Under the pieces are notes generated by a model that saw nothing but the letters and a program-made list of their open reading frames with translations, did no database searches and was not told the DNA's origin. DNA of 64,000 nt, taken from the NCBI GenBank assembly GCA_965235635.1, contig CBDDYR010000002.1, forward strand, positions 186,001 to 250,000, written 5' to 3'. The DNA comes from Fontibacterium meridianamericanum (GTDB taxonomy: Bacteria; Pseudomonadota; Alphaproteobacteria; Pelagibacterales; Pelagibacteraceae). Position numbers and translations under genes: made by a program. Below, in pieces: positions 43,825 through 52,943 of the stretch. Numbering within the stretch: position 1 is the stretch's first letter; each line of letters starts with the position of its first letter.

Positions 43825-44606
43825 TGCCTTTACTGTCGGCAAATCTAAACATCATGGAGAAGGCCTGTAAAAAAGCATCCAAACTATTAATTCGTGATTT
43901 TGGTGAAATTGAAAAATTACAAGTATCAAAAAAAGGACCTGGGGATTTTGTTACAAATTCCGACAAAAGAACTGAAAAAATAATTATAAATGAACTATCT
44001 ATTGCTCGACCTGATTATTCATTTTTAGCTGAAGAAAGCGGCTCCTCCGGAAAAAGCACTGAATTTAAATGGATTATTGATCCAATCGATGGAACTACAA
44101 ATTTTTTACATGGCATTCCTTATTTTGCAATATCAATAGGTCTAGAAAAAAATAAAGAAATTATATGCGGTATGATCTTTAATCCTATAACTAATGAAAT
44201 GTTTTATGCTGAAAAAGGTAAAGGAGCATATCTAAACAATTCAAGAATTCGCGTTTCATCAAGAAAAAATATTGATGAATGTATTCTTCTCACAGGCGGG
44301 CCCATTCTCTCTTACAAAAATAAAGAAATATTTTTCAAAGAGTATGAATCGGTTAGTAGAAAAGTTGCAGCGACTAGAAAATTTGGTAGCTCAGCGCTGG
44401 ATCTTGCATATCTTGCTAGTGGAAGATGCGATGGGGTATGGGAAAGAAACCTAAATTATTGGGATATTGCAGCTGGAATTATAATCGTTAAAGAAGCTGG
44501 AGGCACAGTAACCGATTTTAAAGGTGGAAATAAATATATCGAAGATAGAAATCTTCTAGCTACAAATTCGAAAATAGATAAAGATCTTATTGATTTGCTT
44601 GCATAA
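43824..44606 (+). CDS. suhB: Inositol-1-monophosphatase family protein SuhB
   Basis: 260 residues. KKGPGDFVTNSDKRTE, LAEESGSSG, WIIDPIDGTTNFLHGIPYFAISI and the late WDIAAGIIIVKEAGGTVTD provide the metal and phosphate ligands. Family members act on inositol phosphate or related sugar phosphates, and SuhB also has ribosomal RNA roles in E. coli. It is coupled to efp by a 1-nt overlap and followed 8 nt later by an MFS gene. Confidence 0.92.
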   Translation: MPLLSANLNIMEKACKKASKLLIRDFGEIEKLQVSKKGPGDFVTNSDKRTEKIIINELSIARPDYSFLAEESGSSGKSTEFKWIIDPIDGTTNFLHGIPYFAISIGLEKNKEIICGMIFNPITNEMFYAEKGKGAYLNNSRIRVSSRKNIDECILLTGGPILSYKNKEIFFKEYESVSRKVAATRKFGSSALDLAYLASGRCDGVWERNLNYWDIAAGIIIVKEAGGTVTDFKGGNKYIEDRNLLATNSKIDKDLIDLLA

Positions 44607-44614
44607 ATTTTTAA

Positions 44615-45781
44615 ATGCTAAAAATTCTGATTTTTTTATTTCTTGATGTTCTTGCTTTTAGCGGAGTTTTAATTTCGACTTTACCATTTTTAATTCATGA
44701 ATACGGCGGCAATATTCTTTTAATAACAATAATTTTTGGATCATTTTCATTTTTTCAATTTTTTACATCTCCTTTTTGGGGAAGTTTATCAGATAGATTT
44801 GGCAGAAAACCCCTCATCATTTTAAATTGTTTTGCAGAAATATTAGCTAATTTAATATTGGCAATTAGCGGAAGTTTGCTGATGATATTTTTATCAAGAA
44901 TTGTTGCGGGTTTATTTAAAAATAATGTCTCTGTTGGAACTGCTTATATTGCAGACATTACTACCCAGAAAAATCGAGCTAAGGGAATGGGTTTATTCGG
45001 CGTTGCCTTTGGTTTGGGTTTTACTGTAGGTCCTTTGCTTGGGGGATTAGTTGCTGGATCTAATTTTACTATTATGACACTCGCTAATGTCGCGTGGATT
45101 GCCTGTGCAATTAATATTTTTAATTTATTATTTGTAACTTTTCTTTTAAAAGAATCTAAAAGATCTTTCAATAATTTTTCAATAAAAAATTCTTTTAGTA
45201 AAATTTATTTTCAATTTAAATTAATTAAAAAAAAAATATTACTACCTTTTTTTTTAATTATATTCATAGTTTATTTTGGATTTTCCGGAATGGAGGGAAT
45301 ATTTGCAATCTGGATAAAAGAAACTTTTGAATGGGGACCAAAAGAGGTTGGAATAGTTATGTTGTATGCAGGCTTAAGTCAGATTATAGTTCAAGGACTT
45401 ATTTTAAGGTTACTACTAAAATTTTTTAATGAAATTCAATTAATAAAAAGCGGGATTTTATTTTTAATTTTTGGTTTTTTATTAATTCCAACTTCTAATA
45501 TTTATTTGGTACCAGTTGCAATATTTTTTTTGTGTTACGGCATTGGTGTAACAAATCCTTGCTTGAATAGTTTGGTTTCAAAAAAATGTTCTAAAAATGA
45601 AAAAGGGTTTGCTCTGGGTGCTGCTTATTCTGCTCAATCAATTTCAAGATTTATTGGCCAACCTGCTGCTGGTATTTTATTTTTATTTTTCGGGAAAGAT
45701 ATGCCTTTTTATGTAAACTCAACAATTCTTGTTCTTACAATAATATTTTATTTATCTTTAATTAAAAAAGTTAACAAATAA
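44615..45781 (+). CDS. Major facilitator superfamily transporter (TetA/DHA1-like)
   Basis: 388 residues with about 12 transmembrane helices. WGSLSDRFGRKPLI is the MFS loop 2-3 motif; helix 5 has GLGFTVGPLLGG, the drug:H+ antiporter motif C. That points to a proton-coupled exporter of the DHA1 type; the substrate is not readable. Co-directional with suhB. Confidence 0.85.
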   Translation: MLKILIFLFLDVLAFSGVLISTLPFLIHEYGGNILLITIIFGSFSFFQFFTSPFWGSLSDRFGRKPLIILNCFAEILANLILAISGSLLMIFLSRIVAGLFKNNVSVGTAYIADITTQKNRAKGMGLFGVAFGLGFTVGPLLGGLVAGSNFTIMTLANVAWIACAINIFNLLFVTFLLKESKRSFNNFSIKNSFSKIYFQFKLIKKKILLPFFLIIFIVYFGFSGMEGIFAIWIKETFEWGPKEVGIVMLYAGLSQIIVQGLILRLLLKFFNEIQLIKSGILFLIFGFLLIPTSNIYLVPVAIFFLCYGIGVTNPCLNSLVSKKCSKNEKGFALGAAYSAQSISRFIGQPAAGILFLFFGKDMPFYVNSTILVLTIIFYLSLIKKVNK

Positions 45782-45803
45782 GAGCTTTATTTACTAAGAA
45801 GTG

Positions 45804-45831
45804 TTGTCTATTTATCTAGTTTTGTTATAAA
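45804..45831 (+). promoter_or_regulatory. Putative sigma-70 promoter of rpmE
   Basis: TTGTCT (45804-45809) and TATAAA (45826-45831) are spaced by 16 nt in the 67-bp gap between the MFS gene and rpmE. The match is fair, but AT-rich sequence makes chance hits likely. Confidence 0.35.
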
Positions 45832-45848
45832 AACTTTCTTCTAAAATT

Positions 45849-46082
45849 ATGAAAGAAAAAATACATCCAAAAACACACAAGATAAAAGTTGTAATGACTG
45901 ATGGTAGTCAATTTGAAACTTTATCGACCTGGGGAAAAGAAAATGATATTATGAAATTAGATATTGATCCAATATCACATCCTGCATGGACGGGTGGTTC
46001 ACAAAAAATTATAGACAAAGGAAGAGTTAGCAAATTTAATAAAAAATTTGAAAATCTTACTACTAAAACAAGTAAAAAATAA
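45849..46082 (+). CDS. rpmE: 50S ribosomal protein L31
   Basis: 77 residues. KIHPKTHKIKVVMTDGSQFETLSTWG and the DIDPISHPAWTGG segment identify L31. It lacks the CxxC zinc ligands, so it is the zinc-free alphaproteobacterial form. It precedes the trcR gene by 6 nt. Confidence 0.93.
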   Translation: MKEKIHPKTHKIKVVMTDGSQFETLSTWGKENDIMKLDIDPISHPAWTGGSQKIIDKGRVSKFNKKFENLTTKTSKK

Positions 46083-46088
46083 ATATTT

Positions 46089-46658
46089 ATGTTAGATAAA
46101 CCTTTAATGCCAAAAGCAACGGCGGTATGGTTGCTCGAGAATACAAGTTTGACTTTCAAACAAATTGCTGATTTCTGTCAACTTCATGAACTTGAAATTA
46201 AAGGAATTGCAGATGGAGATGTTGCGGTTGGAATAAAAGCCTACAATCCAATACTTGCAAATCAGTTAACAAGAGAAGAAATTGAAGAATGCAGCAAAGA
46301 TCCGAACAAATCATTATCTATAAATAAAAAAGTATTAGATTACGAAATCAAAACAGTTGTTGGACCAAAATACACTCCGCTTTCTAAGAGACAGGACAGA
46401 CCGGATGCAATTGCTTGGTTAATTAAAAATTATCCACAATTATCCGAGGGTCAAATTTCAAAACTTGTAGGTACTACAAAAAATACTGTGGAGTCTGTTA
46501 AAAGTAGAAAACATTGGAACACTTCAAATATAACACCCAAAGATCCTGTGGCTTTAAATTTATGTACTCAAAGCGATTTACAAAAAGCTGTCGAAAAAGC
46601 TAATAGAAAAGTTGAGAGCCAAAAAAAAGCAAAATTAAAACTAGAAGCTAATAAGTAA
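46089..46658 (+). CDS. trcR: Cell-cycle transcriptional regulator TrcR (DUF1013)
   Basis: 189 residues. The start MLDKPLMPKATAVWLLENTSLTFKQIADFC, IKGIADGDVAVGIKAYNPI, and the second helix-turn-helix RPDAIAWLIKNYPQLSEGQISKLVGTTKNTVESV match the alphaproteobacterial DUF1013/TrcR family. Two HTH-like segments suggest DNA binding. The C-terminal tail is Lys-rich. Restriction to Alphaproteobacteria helps place the organism. Confidence 0.88.
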   Translation: MLDKPLMPKATAVWLLENTSLTFKQIADFCQLHELEIKGIADGDVAVGIKAYNPILANQLTREEIEECSKDPNKSLSINKKVLDYEIKTVVGPKYTPLSKRQDRPDAIAWLIKNYPQLSEGQISKLVGTTKNTVESVKSRKHWNTSNITPKDPVALNLCTQSDLQKAVEKANRKVESQKKAKLKLEANK

Positions 46659-46681
46659 TCTAACTTATTTTATAAATAAAT

Positions 46682-47182
46682 ATGTCTTTTAATTCAAAAA
46701 ATAAATCTATTGTTTCTATAATCATGGGAAGTAAGTCAGATTGGAGTACTCTTAAAAAATCAGCAGAAATTCTTAAAAAATTAAAAATTCGATACCTTAT
46801 AAAAATTGTATCGGCACATAGAACTCCTATGAGGTTAGTAGAATTTGCTAAGTCTGCTAAGAAAAATAATATTTCAGTTATTATTGCTGGAGCTGGTGGG
46901 TCCGCTCATTTACCTGGAATGGTTGCTGCAATCACTGACTTGCCCGTAATTGGAGTTCCGATAGAAACAAGATCATTAAAAGGATTAGACAGTTTATTAT
47001 CAATTGTTCAAATGCCTTTCGGTATACCCGTAGGAACTGTTGCTATTGGAGAAACTGGCGCAAAAAATGCTGCCTTATATGCTGCTTCTATCTTGAGTCT
47101 TAATGATAAAAAAATTGCAAACAACTTGAGAATATGGAGAAATAAACAAACTCTATCAGTAAAGCATAGCCCTAAGAAATGA
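46682..47182 (+). CDS. purE: N5-carboxyaminoimidazole ribonucleotide mutase PurE
   Basis: 166 residues. IIMGSKSDWSTLKKSAEIL, VSAHRTPMRLVEFA and GAGGSAHLPGMVAAITDLPVIGVPI are the class I PurE signatures. It converts N5-CAIR to CAIR in purine synthesis. The stop overlaps the purK start by 4 nt. Confidence 0.96.
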   Translation: MSFNSKNKSIVSIIMGSKSDWSTLKKSAEILKKLKIRYLIKIVSAHRTPMRLVEFAKSAKKNNISVIIAGAGGSAHLPGMVAAITDLPVIGVPIETRSLKGLDSLLSIVQMPFGIPVGTVAIGETGAKNAALYAASILSLNDKKIANNLRIWRNKQTLSVKHSPKK

Positions 47183-48222
47183 GAAAAAAAACCTTTACCC
47201 TTGGAATATTTGGGGGTGGTCAATTAGGAAAATTTTTAGTTCAAGCTGCAAATAAACTTAATATCAAAACTTTTGTATTTACTGACAGCACAGACTCACC
47301 CGCAATCTATTATTGTGATGACTTTATTATCTCTAGCTATGAAAATAAAAAAAAATTAGATTTTTTTATAAAAAATATCGATTTAGCAACCTTTGAATTT
47401 GAAAATATTCCTTTTAAAACTCTCGATTATGTTGAAAAAAAAATCAACGTATCTCCAAAACCATCTATAATAAGAATTCTTCAAGATAGATTAAAAGAAA
47501 AAACTTTTTTAAACTCAATAGGAATCAAAACAACTGAATTTTATTATTTAAAAAAGATTAACAAAAATAAATTAAACAATAATATTTTTCCAGCATTAGT
47601 AAAAACAACACGGCTTGGATATGATGGCAAAGGACAAATATTTTTCAAAAATAAAAAAGATTTTTTAAAACATTCCTTTAAAAATAAAGAATATATAATA
47701 GAAAAATTAATTAATTTTAAAAAGGAAATTTCAATAATTATAAGCAGATCTAAAAAAGAAAGTGTTTCATATGATGCTTTTGAAAATCTTCACAGACATC
47801 AAATACTAAATAAATCTCATATCCCAGCAAATATTAATTCAAAATTAAATAATGATGCAAAAATAATTGCAAAAAAAATTGCTGATAAATTAAATTATAT
47901 AGGAACAATGTGTGTTGAATTTTTTGTAACAAAAAACAACGAATTATTAGTAAATGAAATTGCTCCTAGAGTTCACAATTCCGGGCACCTAACAATGAAC
48001 GCTCATAATGTTAGCCAATTTGAAAATCATATAAGAGCAGTATGTAATCTTAAATTAAAAAAAACTAAAAGAATACACAAAGCAATTATGTATAATATTC
48101 TCGGTTATGATATTAAAAAATACAGATCAAAAGAGACAGTCAAGAATGTTTTCTTTTATGATTATGGAAAAAAAGAAATTAAAGATAAAAGAAAAATGGG
48201 ACATCTAACTAAAATCTTTTAA
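47179..48222 (+). CDS. purK: 5-(carboxyamino)imidazole ribonucleotide synthase PurK
   Basis: 347 residues, ATP-grasp fold. LGIFGGGQLGKFLVQAA at the N-terminus, VKTTRLGYDGKGQ, and NEIAPRVHNSGHLTMNA are diagnostic. It carboxylates AIR with ATP and bicarbonate and feeds PurE. Overlaps purE by 4 nt and, tail to tail, coq9 by 4 nt. Confidence 0.95.
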   Translation: MRKKTFTLGIFGGGQLGKFLVQAANKLNIKTFVFTDSTDSPAIYYCDDFIISSYENKKKLDFFIKNIDLATFEFENIPFKTLDYVEKKINVSPKPSIIRILQDRLKEKTFLNSIGIKTTEFYYLKKINKNKLNNNIFPALVKTTRLGYDGKGQIFFKNKKDFLKHSFKNKEYIIEKLINFKKEISIIISRSKKESVSYDAFENLHRHQILNKSHIPANINSKLNNDAKIIAKKIADKLNYIGTMCVEFFVTKNNELLVNEIAPRVHNSGHLTMNAHNVSQFENHIRAVCNLKLKKTKRIHKAIMYNILGYDIKKYRSKETVKNVFFYDYGKKEIKDKRKMGHLTKIF

Positions 48223-48857
48223 AAACCGCGCCCTGCTTTTTGTATAGAAAAAAAATTTAAAAAATCTTTAATATTTTTAAAAAAATCTAATTTTACTTTA
48301 AATTGAGATAATAATTTAACATGTTCAAGTGATTTTTTTATTTCTTTTTCAAGATCCTTTTGCGTCAATTTTTCTTTATAAAAAATTAATATCAAAATTT
48401 TTAAATAAACAGAGGATAATATTAATCTTTTTGTATAATAATTAAAATCTACCGAACGGTCATTAGCATATTTCCACATGAGATCTGCAACAGAATATAT
48501 ATAAGTTAAAACTTTGCCTGAGTTATTATTTTTTATTAAATGAATAAAAATTTTCTGTGTTAAATCTTTATATTTTTTTTCAATTTGAAATCTTTTATTA
48601 AGTAAAAAAGATATTTTCTCATTAGTTTTATAAAACTTATTAATTTTAGACTTAACTTCACTTAAAAATCTTTTATCTAAATCTTCAAAAATTAATTCAC
48701 TAATTTTAATTAATAATTCTTGTTTATCAAAAAAATTCAAGATCTCTTGTTTTTTAAAAAAAAATTCCTGATCAATATTATCAAAATCAATTTTTTTATA
48801 ATTTTTATATAAATGGTTTAAAATTCTATCTTTTTGCAATTTTGTAAAATCAACCAT
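48219..48857 (-). CDS. coq9: COQ9 family ubiquinone biosynthesis protein
   Basis: 212 residues, all-helical and Lys/Phe-rich. The central WKYANDRSVDFNYYTKRLILSSVYLKILI segment is the COQ9 signature. COQ9 is a lipid-binding helper of ubiquinone synthesis, found in Alphaproteobacteria and mitochondria. It converges on purK and follows mreD by 6 nt on its own strand. Confidence 0.85.
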   Translation of the reverse strand: MVDFTKLQKDRILNHLYKNYKKIDFDNIDQEFFFKKQEILNFFDKQELLIKISELIFEDLDKRFLSEVKSKINKFYKTNEKISFLLNKRFQIEKKYKDLTQKIFIHLIKNNNSGKVLTYIYSVADLMWKYANDRSVDFNYYTKRLILSSVYLKILILIFYKEKLTQKDLEKEIKKSLEHVKLLSQFKVKLDFFKNIKDFLNFFSIQKAGRGF

Positions 48858-48863
48858 TAAAAA

Positions 48864-49349
48864 TTAATAATGATAAAATACTCTAAATAAAGTTCTTATA
48901 ACTGGATAAAAAATAAGACTAACGATCATATTGATGGCTAATAATAAATATTCGAAAGGTGTTTGAGAAAAATAACTTAATATAATTACTGATGTAATTT
49001 GCGTAATCAAAAGTGATATTCCAAATGCTATAAATTCATTTTGAAAATTTGTTTGTGTTCTTCTTTGTTTTAAATACGAAGCTAATTTACTTAAAAGTAT
49101 AAAACAAATTGATGTCATACCAAATGGCATGCCTTGTAATGAGTCAAAGATTAATCCTATAAAAAATAAAAATGTAATTGAAAAACGTTCCTTATCAAAA
49201 AAAGAAAAATAAAATACTAATATATATTTAATGTTGATAATTGGACCTGGTGCAATCCAGGTGTTTATAAAAATACTATCATTAATACAAATAAGCGTAA
49301 AAATAATATGAGCTGAGTAAAATTTAATTTTTTCTAAAAATGACTTCAT
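48864..49349 (-). CDS. mreD: Rod shape-determining protein MreD
   Basis: 161 residues, about five transmembrane helices. The FLFFIGLIFDSLQGMPFGMTSICFILLS segment with its Asp is typical of MreD. Weak overall similarity, but placed 4 nt overlapping the mreC stop in the standard mreBCD order. Inner-membrane partner of the elongasome. Confidence 0.85.
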   Translation of the reverse strand: MKSFLEKIKFYSAHIIFTLICINDSIFINTWIAPGPIINIKYILVFYFSFFDKERFSITFLFFIGLIFDSLQGMPFGMTSICFILLSKLASYLKQRRTQTNFQNEFIAFGISLLITQITSVIILSYFSQTPFEYLLLAINMIVSLIFYPVIRTLFRVFYHY

Positions 49350-50209
49350 TGTTTTTTAACCTTTAAAACTGAAACATAGTTTAATTGATGTTCCTTAAAT
49401 CCAAGATCAACTGAGTATTTTCTTTTTTTAATATCTTTTTTATTGTCTGTGATTATTTTTCCAACGTATAGTCCTTCCTTAATAATTCCATCTGAGCCAG
49501 AAGTATAAATCTGATCATTATTTTCAAAAACAGCGTTTTGTGGAAGAAAAAGTAATTGCGCACCCCCAAGACCATTGCCTTTTAAAATTGCATTAACTCC
49601 TCTTGAAGGAATAACCACGGGAACTCTACTATTGAGATCGGTAATCACCATAGCTTTTGAACTAAATAAATTTACTTCTGAAATTTTCCCAAGATAAACA
49701 TTGTTTCGTACGATTGCCTGTCCTAATTGAATGCCTTCATTAGATCCTAGTGTTAAAATTAAATTTTTAGCAAATTCATTTGTGTCTTCATGAATTATTT
49801 TTGCATAAACTGATACATAATCATCTCTATTTTTAATTCCTAAAACTCTTTTTAAATTATCATTTTCATTTTTAAAAAATTGTAACTCACGTTTTTCAGC
49901 ATTTAACTGTTCAATCTCGTCCTTAAGTTTTTTATTTTCTAAAACAATGTTAAAATTAAAGTACTGTTTAGCTGAACTACCAAAATCAGAAACAAGCTTA
50001 ACTGGAGCATTAACTATGTAAGTACTGTAGGTAATTCCATCGTTAATTAATGCTTTTAAAAATCTTATAGCTTTAAGATCACTTTTTTCTGAAAATAAAA
50101 ATAAAAAACAAATTACAATATAAGAAGGAAGAAGAAATCTTTTACTGATAGTCTTTTGTAAAGCTGAAACGCCCGGAGTTGAGCTTCTTGCAAGCCGATT
50201 TTGACTCAT
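49346..50209 (-). CDS. mreC: Rod shape-determining protein MreC
   Basis: 287 residues. One membrane helix (about 27-43), a coiled coil (about 85-120), then a beta domain with VYAKIIHEDTNEFAKNLILTLGSNEGIQLGQAIV, GKISEVNLFSSKAMVITDLNSRVPV and GSDGIIKEGLYVGKI. It links MreB to periplasmic wall enzymes. The 19-bp gap to mreB and overlap with mreD make an operon. pbp2 and rodA, often next, are not here. Confidence 0.93.
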   Translation of the reverse strand: MSQNRLARSSTPGVSALQKTISKRFLLPSYIVICFLFLFSEKSDLKAIRFLKALINDGITYSTYIVNAPVKLVSDFGSSAKQYFNFNIVLENKKLKDEIEQLNAEKRELQFFKNENDNLKRVLGIKNRDDYVSVYAKIIHEDTNEFAKNLILTLGSNEGIQLGQAIVRNNVYLGKISEVNLFSSKAMVITDLNSRVPVVIPSRGVNAILKGNGLGGAQLLFLPQNAVFENNDQIYTSGSDGIIKEGLYVGKIITDNKKDIKKRKYSVDLGFKEHQLNYVSVLKVKKQ

Positions 50210-50228
50210 ATTAGATTAATATAACTTT

Positions 50229-51260
50229 TTAATATGAAGTTAGCATAGAAGAAAATATTCCTTCTTGCTCTAAAGCTTTACCAGTTCCAATTGCAACACA
50301 TGATAATGCATCCTCTGCGATAGTAACTGGCAATCCTGTTTCTTTTTTAATAAGTTTATCTAAATTTTTTAAATATGCGCCACCACCCGCTAGTACCATT
50401 CCTGAGTCTACTAGGTCTGAAGACAATTCTGGTGGAGTGTTTTCTAAAGCATGTTTAACGGCATTAACAATTTGATTAACTACTCCTTCCAAAGCTTCGG
50501 CAGTATCTTTTTCTGTTAATATAACTTCCTTTGGAGTTCCGGTTCTAATATCCCGTCCTTTCATTAGAAAAGTTTTTTCAGATCCTGTTGGAATTGCAGA
50601 CCCTATTTCTTTTTTAATTCTTTCTGCTGTTGAGTCTCCAATTAGTAAGTTAAATTTTTTCTTCATAAAATTAATAATTGCATTATCCATCGCATCACCA
50701 GCAATTCTTAAAGAATGAGAGTAAACAATTCCCCCTAACGACATAACTGCGATTTCAGTAGTTCCTCCACCAATATCAACAATCATAGATGCTTGAGGCT
50801 CTGAAATTGGAAGTCCAGCACCAATAGCAGCTGCCACTGGTTCTTCTATAAGTTGTACTTTTCTTGCTCCAGCTGCATAACCTGCCTCTTGAATAGCTCT
50901 TCTTTCAACTGGCGTTGAACCCGTTGGAACGCAAATAATAATTCTAGGATTTGCAAAAGCATTTCGTTTATGAATTTTTCTAATAAAATGTTTGATCATT
51001 TCTTCTGTAACTATGAAATCTGCGATCACTCCATCTTTCATAGGTCTTATCGCTGTAATATTTCCAGGTGTTCGTCCCAACATTTGTTTTGCTTCTTCAC
51101 CAACAGCCAAAACTTCATTTCTTCCGTTTCGAGATATCACGGCAACAACGGATGGTTCGTTTAGTACAATTCCTTTTCCACGAACATAAACTAAAGTGTT
51201 TGCTGTTCCTAAATCGATCGCCATATCGGTCGACCAAAATCCAAATAATTTATCAAACAT
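50229..51260 (-). CDS. mreB: Rod shape-determining actin homologue MreB
   Basis: 343 residues. STDMAIDLGTANTLVYVRGKGIVLNEPSVVA, IICVPTGSTPVERRAI, EEPVAAAIGAGLPI, MIVDIGGGTTEIAVMSLGGIV and the late VLAGGGAYLKNLD form the actin-like ATP site. It forms membrane filaments that direct elongation. It starts 17 nt after leuA on the same strand. Confidence 0.97.
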   Translation of the reverse strand: MFDKLFGFWSTDMAIDLGTANTLVYVRGKGIVLNEPSVVAVISRNGRNEVLAVGEEAKQMLGRTPGNITAIRPMKDGVIADFIVTEEMIKHFIRKIHKRNAFANPRIIICVPTGSTPVERRAIQEAGYAAGARKVQLIEEPVAAAIGAGLPISEPQASMIVDIGGGTTEIAVMSLGGIVYSHSLRIAGDAMDNAIINFMKKKFNLLIGDSTAERIKKEIGSAIPTGSEKTFLMKGRDIRTGTPKEVILTEKDTAEALEGVVNQIVNAVKHALENTPPELSSDLVDSGMVLAGGGAYLKNLDKLIKKETGLPVTIAEDALSCVAIGTGKALEQEGIFSSMLTSY

Positions 51261-51277
51261 TTTTTTTTCTTACTTAA

Positions 51278-52837
51278 TTAAGCAGAAGCACTTAAGTCTG
51301 AGCTTGGTGCAGTTCTTTTTCTCTTAATAATTAATTTATTTAGTGCGTTTATATACGCTTTTGCAGAAGCAACAAGAGTATCCGTATCTGCAGCCTGACC
51401 TACAGAAATCTTACCTTTTTCTTCAATTCTTACACTGACTGTAGCCTGTGCATCGGTTCCTTCTGTTACCGCTTGTACTTGGTAAAGTTGAAGATTAACA
51501 TTATGAGGGTAGATTTTTTTTATTGCTTTAAATATTGCATCTACTGGTCCGTCTCCTTCTGACTCTGTTTTTTTAATCTCGTCATAAATCATCAGTTCAA
51601 TTTTTGCTTTTTGCGGTCCTTTAGTTCCAGCAATAACTTCTAATGAGGATAAACTGATAGCATTATTATGTTTCATTAAATCATCATCAATTAATGCAAT
51701 AATATCTTCGTCAAATACGTGTTTTTTTTTATCAGCTAAATCCTTGAATTTTGCAAAAGTGTTATTAATTAATTCATCAGTTAAATCTGGGTAACCTAAT
51801 TCTGCAGCTTTATCTTTAAATGCATTTCTTCCTGAATGTTTTCCCATAACTAAAGAAGATTTTGTAACCCCGACACTTTCTGGTGTCATAATTTCATAAG
51901 TTTTTTTATTTTTTAACATTCCATCTTGATGAATCCCAGACTCATGGGCAAAAGCATTCTTTCCAACAATGGCTTTATTAAATTGAACTGGAAAGCCAGT
52001 TACATTTGAAACTAATTTTGAACAACTACTAATTTTTTTAGTATTAATATTTGTTTTATAAGGCATTAAATCACTGCGTGTTTTCATTGCCATTACAATT
52101 TCCTCTAAAGCTGCATTTCCAGCTCTTTCGCCAATACCATTAATAGTACATTCAATTTGTCTTGCCCCAGCTTTTACTCCAGCTAAAGAATTTGCAACCG
52201 CAAGACCAAGATCATTATGGCAATGCGTTGAAACAATGGCCTTGTCTATATTTGGAACTTTATCAAATAATAATTTAATCGTTTTATAATATTCATCTGG
52301 AATCGTATAACCAACGGTATCTGGAATATTAATTGTTCTTGCTCCACTTTTTATTGCAAGCTCTACTGTTTTACATAAAAAATCTGGTGTAGTTCTAGTT
52401 CCATCTTCTGGCGACCATTCAACATCATCAGTAAATCTTCTTGCCAAAGAAACGCTATCTTTAATTAATTCCAAAACTTCCTTAGGACTTTTTTTTAATT
52501 TATGTTTCATATGCAAGGGACTAGTTGAAAGGAAAGTATGGATTCTAAAACGTTTTGCTTTTTTTAATGCATCTTTACATTTTTCAATATCTGCTTTGAC
52601 CGCTCGAGCTAATCCACATGGAATAGTTTTTCTTAAAATTTTTGCAATTTCTGATACGGCTTCAAAATCACCGTTAGAGGCAGCTGGAAATCCAGCTTCC
52701 ATAACATCAACTCCTAAATCTTCAAATGCTCGTGCAATTTGAATCTTTTCTTCAAGACTCATTGAAGCACCTGGAGATTGCTCTCCATCTCTTAAAGTAG
52801 TGTCAAAAATGATGATTTGATTATTGCTTTTTGCCAT
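51278..52837 (-). CDS. leuA: 2-isopropylmalate synthase LeuA
   Basis: 519 residues. The HMGL-like barrel has IIFDTTLRDGEQSPGASMS, TFLSTSPLHMKHKL and STHCHNDLGLAVANSLAGV (metal-binding HxH), GIGERAGNAALEE; the C-terminal regulatory domain (about 390-510) is complete, so leucine feedback is likely. First step of leucine synthesis. A 106-bp spacer precedes it; I see no leader peptide or attenuator there. Confidence 0.96.
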   Translation of the reverse strand: MAKSNNQIIIFDTTLRDGEQSPGASMSLEEKIQIARAFEDLGVDVMEAGFPAASNGDFEAVSEIAKILRKTIPCGLARAVKADIEKCKDALKKAKRFRIHTFLSTSPLHMKHKLKKSPKEVLELIKDSVSLARRFTDDVEWSPEDGTRTTPDFLCKTVELAIKSGARTINIPDTVGYTIPDEYYKTIKLLFDKVPNIDKAIVSTHCHNDLGLAVANSLAGVKAGARQIECTINGIGERAGNAALEEIVMAMKTRSDLMPYKTNINTKKISSCSKLVSNVTGFPVQFNKAIVGKNAFAHESGIHQDGMLKNKKTYEIMTPESVGVTKSSLVMGKHSGRNAFKDKAAELGYPDLTDELINNTFAKFKDLADKKKHVFDEDIIALIDDDLMKHNNAISLSSLEVIAGTKGPQKAKIELMIYDEIKKTESEGDGPVDAIFKAIKKIYPHNVNLQLYQVQAVTEGTDAQATVSVRIEEKGKISVGQAADTDTLVASAKAYINALNKLIIKRKRTAPSSDLSASA

Positions 52838-52943
52838 ATTTTTAAACTTAATTTAGCTAAAATTAAAAATCTACTGATAAATACTTTTCGATATCCGTTT
52901 AGATTTTCAAACTATTAAAAAGGCTTAATTTTATTAAACAGTC

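Noticed and set aside
52838..52943. Leucine attenuator upstream of leuA
   Set aside because: I looked for a short Leu-rich leader frame and a terminator hairpin and saw neither.
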